This document shows, piece after piece, positions 5,130 to 5,418 of a DNA stretch of 5,418 bases (positions are counted from its first letter, which is position 1; the number at the start of each line of letters is the position of its first letter). The DNA lies in assembly GCA_023423605.1 (NCBI GenBank), contig JAFAFF010000336.1, positions 1-5,418 of the forward strand, read 5' to 3'. The translations under genes were made by a program, and so were the position numbers. The stretch comes from Pseudomonadota bacterium (GTDB lineage: Bacteria > Pseudomonadota > Gammaproteobacteria > Xanthomonadales > Xanthomonadaceae). The notes below the pieces were generated by a model. It was not told where the DNA came from. It was given only the letters and a program-made list of their open reading frames with translations, and did no database searches.

Positions 5130-5418
5130 GCCACGCCCGCTTCGGCCAGCGCACGGTCCAGGCGGCGGGCCAGCTGGTCGCGCAGGGCCGGGGGCAGTAT
5201 CTGCAGCGGTTCGTGGCAGAAGGCGGCGCTGAGCAGTGCCTGTGCCTGCGGGCCGGGCAGGCCGCGCGAGCGCAGGGAGAACAGGGCATTGGCATCCAGC
5301 TGCCCCACGGTCGCGCCATGCGCGGCCTTGACCTCTTCGGCATCGATCACCAGCGTTGGCTGGGTATCTATCTCGGCATCGGCCGACAGCAGCAGGTTCT
5401 TGTTGGACAGGTTGGCAT
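5126..5418 (-). CDS. sufD: SufD, Fe-S cluster assembly scaffold subunit (C-terminal 96 residues, gene runs off right edge)
   Basis: The visible part is the C-terminal end of SufD, partner of SufB and SufC in the SufBC2D scaffold that builds and delivers Fe-S clusters. Diagnostic segments are ANLSNKNLLLSADAEIDTQP, then VIDAEEVKAAHGATVGQLD and ALFSLRSRGLP, followed by the helical tail ending RALAEAGVA. The HGATVG histidine corresponds to the E. coli SufD His reported as important for cluster formation; the nearby Cys of the E. coli KCSHGATVG form is Ala here. The stop codon overlaps the sufS start by ATGA. The reading frame stays open to the window edge, so the true start, and presumably sufC and sufB, lie beyond 5418. 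Confidence 0.95.
   Translation of the reverse strand, partial: ANLSNKNLLLSADAEIDTQPTLVIDAEEVKAAHGATVGQLDANALFSLRSRGLPGPQAQALLSAAFCHEPLQILPPALRDQLARRLDRALAEAGVA

Noticed and set aside
1..5418. CRISPR arrays, tRNA or rRNA genes, insertion sequences, prophage or anti-phage genes
   Set aside because: No regularly spaced direct repeats, cloverleaf-like sequence, transposase, integrase or defence-protein motifs were seen on either strand.

Overview
The window is GC-rich chromosomal DNA with GC-dominated third codon positions. It most resembles a Xanthomonadaceae gammaproteobacterium, probably Stenotrophomonas. This rests on the close Fiu-type receptor, the sufD-sufS-GNAT-Rieske gene order, and a GTAG-headed REP-like palindrome of the kind common in Stenotrophomonas maltophilia. 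The genus is an inference; no search was run.

Left part (1-1538, minus strand): the N-terminal 333 residues of a Fiu-like TonB-dependent catecholate siderophore receptor, which runs off the left edge. Upstream of it on the same strand lies a possible 127-residue, single-membrane-helix protein of unknown function with a His-rich tail. The 153 bases between them hold a perfect 9-bp hairpin.

Divergent control region (about 1539-1761): an AT-rich island that stands out in this GC-rich DNA. It contains a perfect 7-5-7 inverted repeat (1562-1580) directly followed by a Fur-box-like sequence (1581-1599). It lies between the minus-strand receptor unit and a plus-strand gene (start chosen at 1762) for an SbnB-like member of the ornithine cyclodeaminase/mu-crystallin family. 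Iron control of one or both directions is plausible.

Right part (2899-5418, minus strand): the 3' end of a suf iron-sulfur cluster operon. In transcription order these are sufD (C-terminal 96 residues only), sufS (cysteine desulfurase), a GNAT acetyltransferase and a small Rieske [2Fe-2S] ferredoxin. sufD/sufS and GNAT/Rieske each overlap by ATGA. A 105-base gap packed with three hairpins, one of them the REP-like element, separates sufS from the GNAT gene.

The common theme is iron: catecholate-siderophore uptake, a possible siderophore-precursor or opine-type dehydrogenase, and Fe-S cluster assembly. I see no wholly new system. The least explained parts are the orphan SbnB-like gene, the small His-rich membrane protein and the compact two-element operator region. 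No tRNA, rRNA, CRISPR array, insertion sequence or phage gene is visible.
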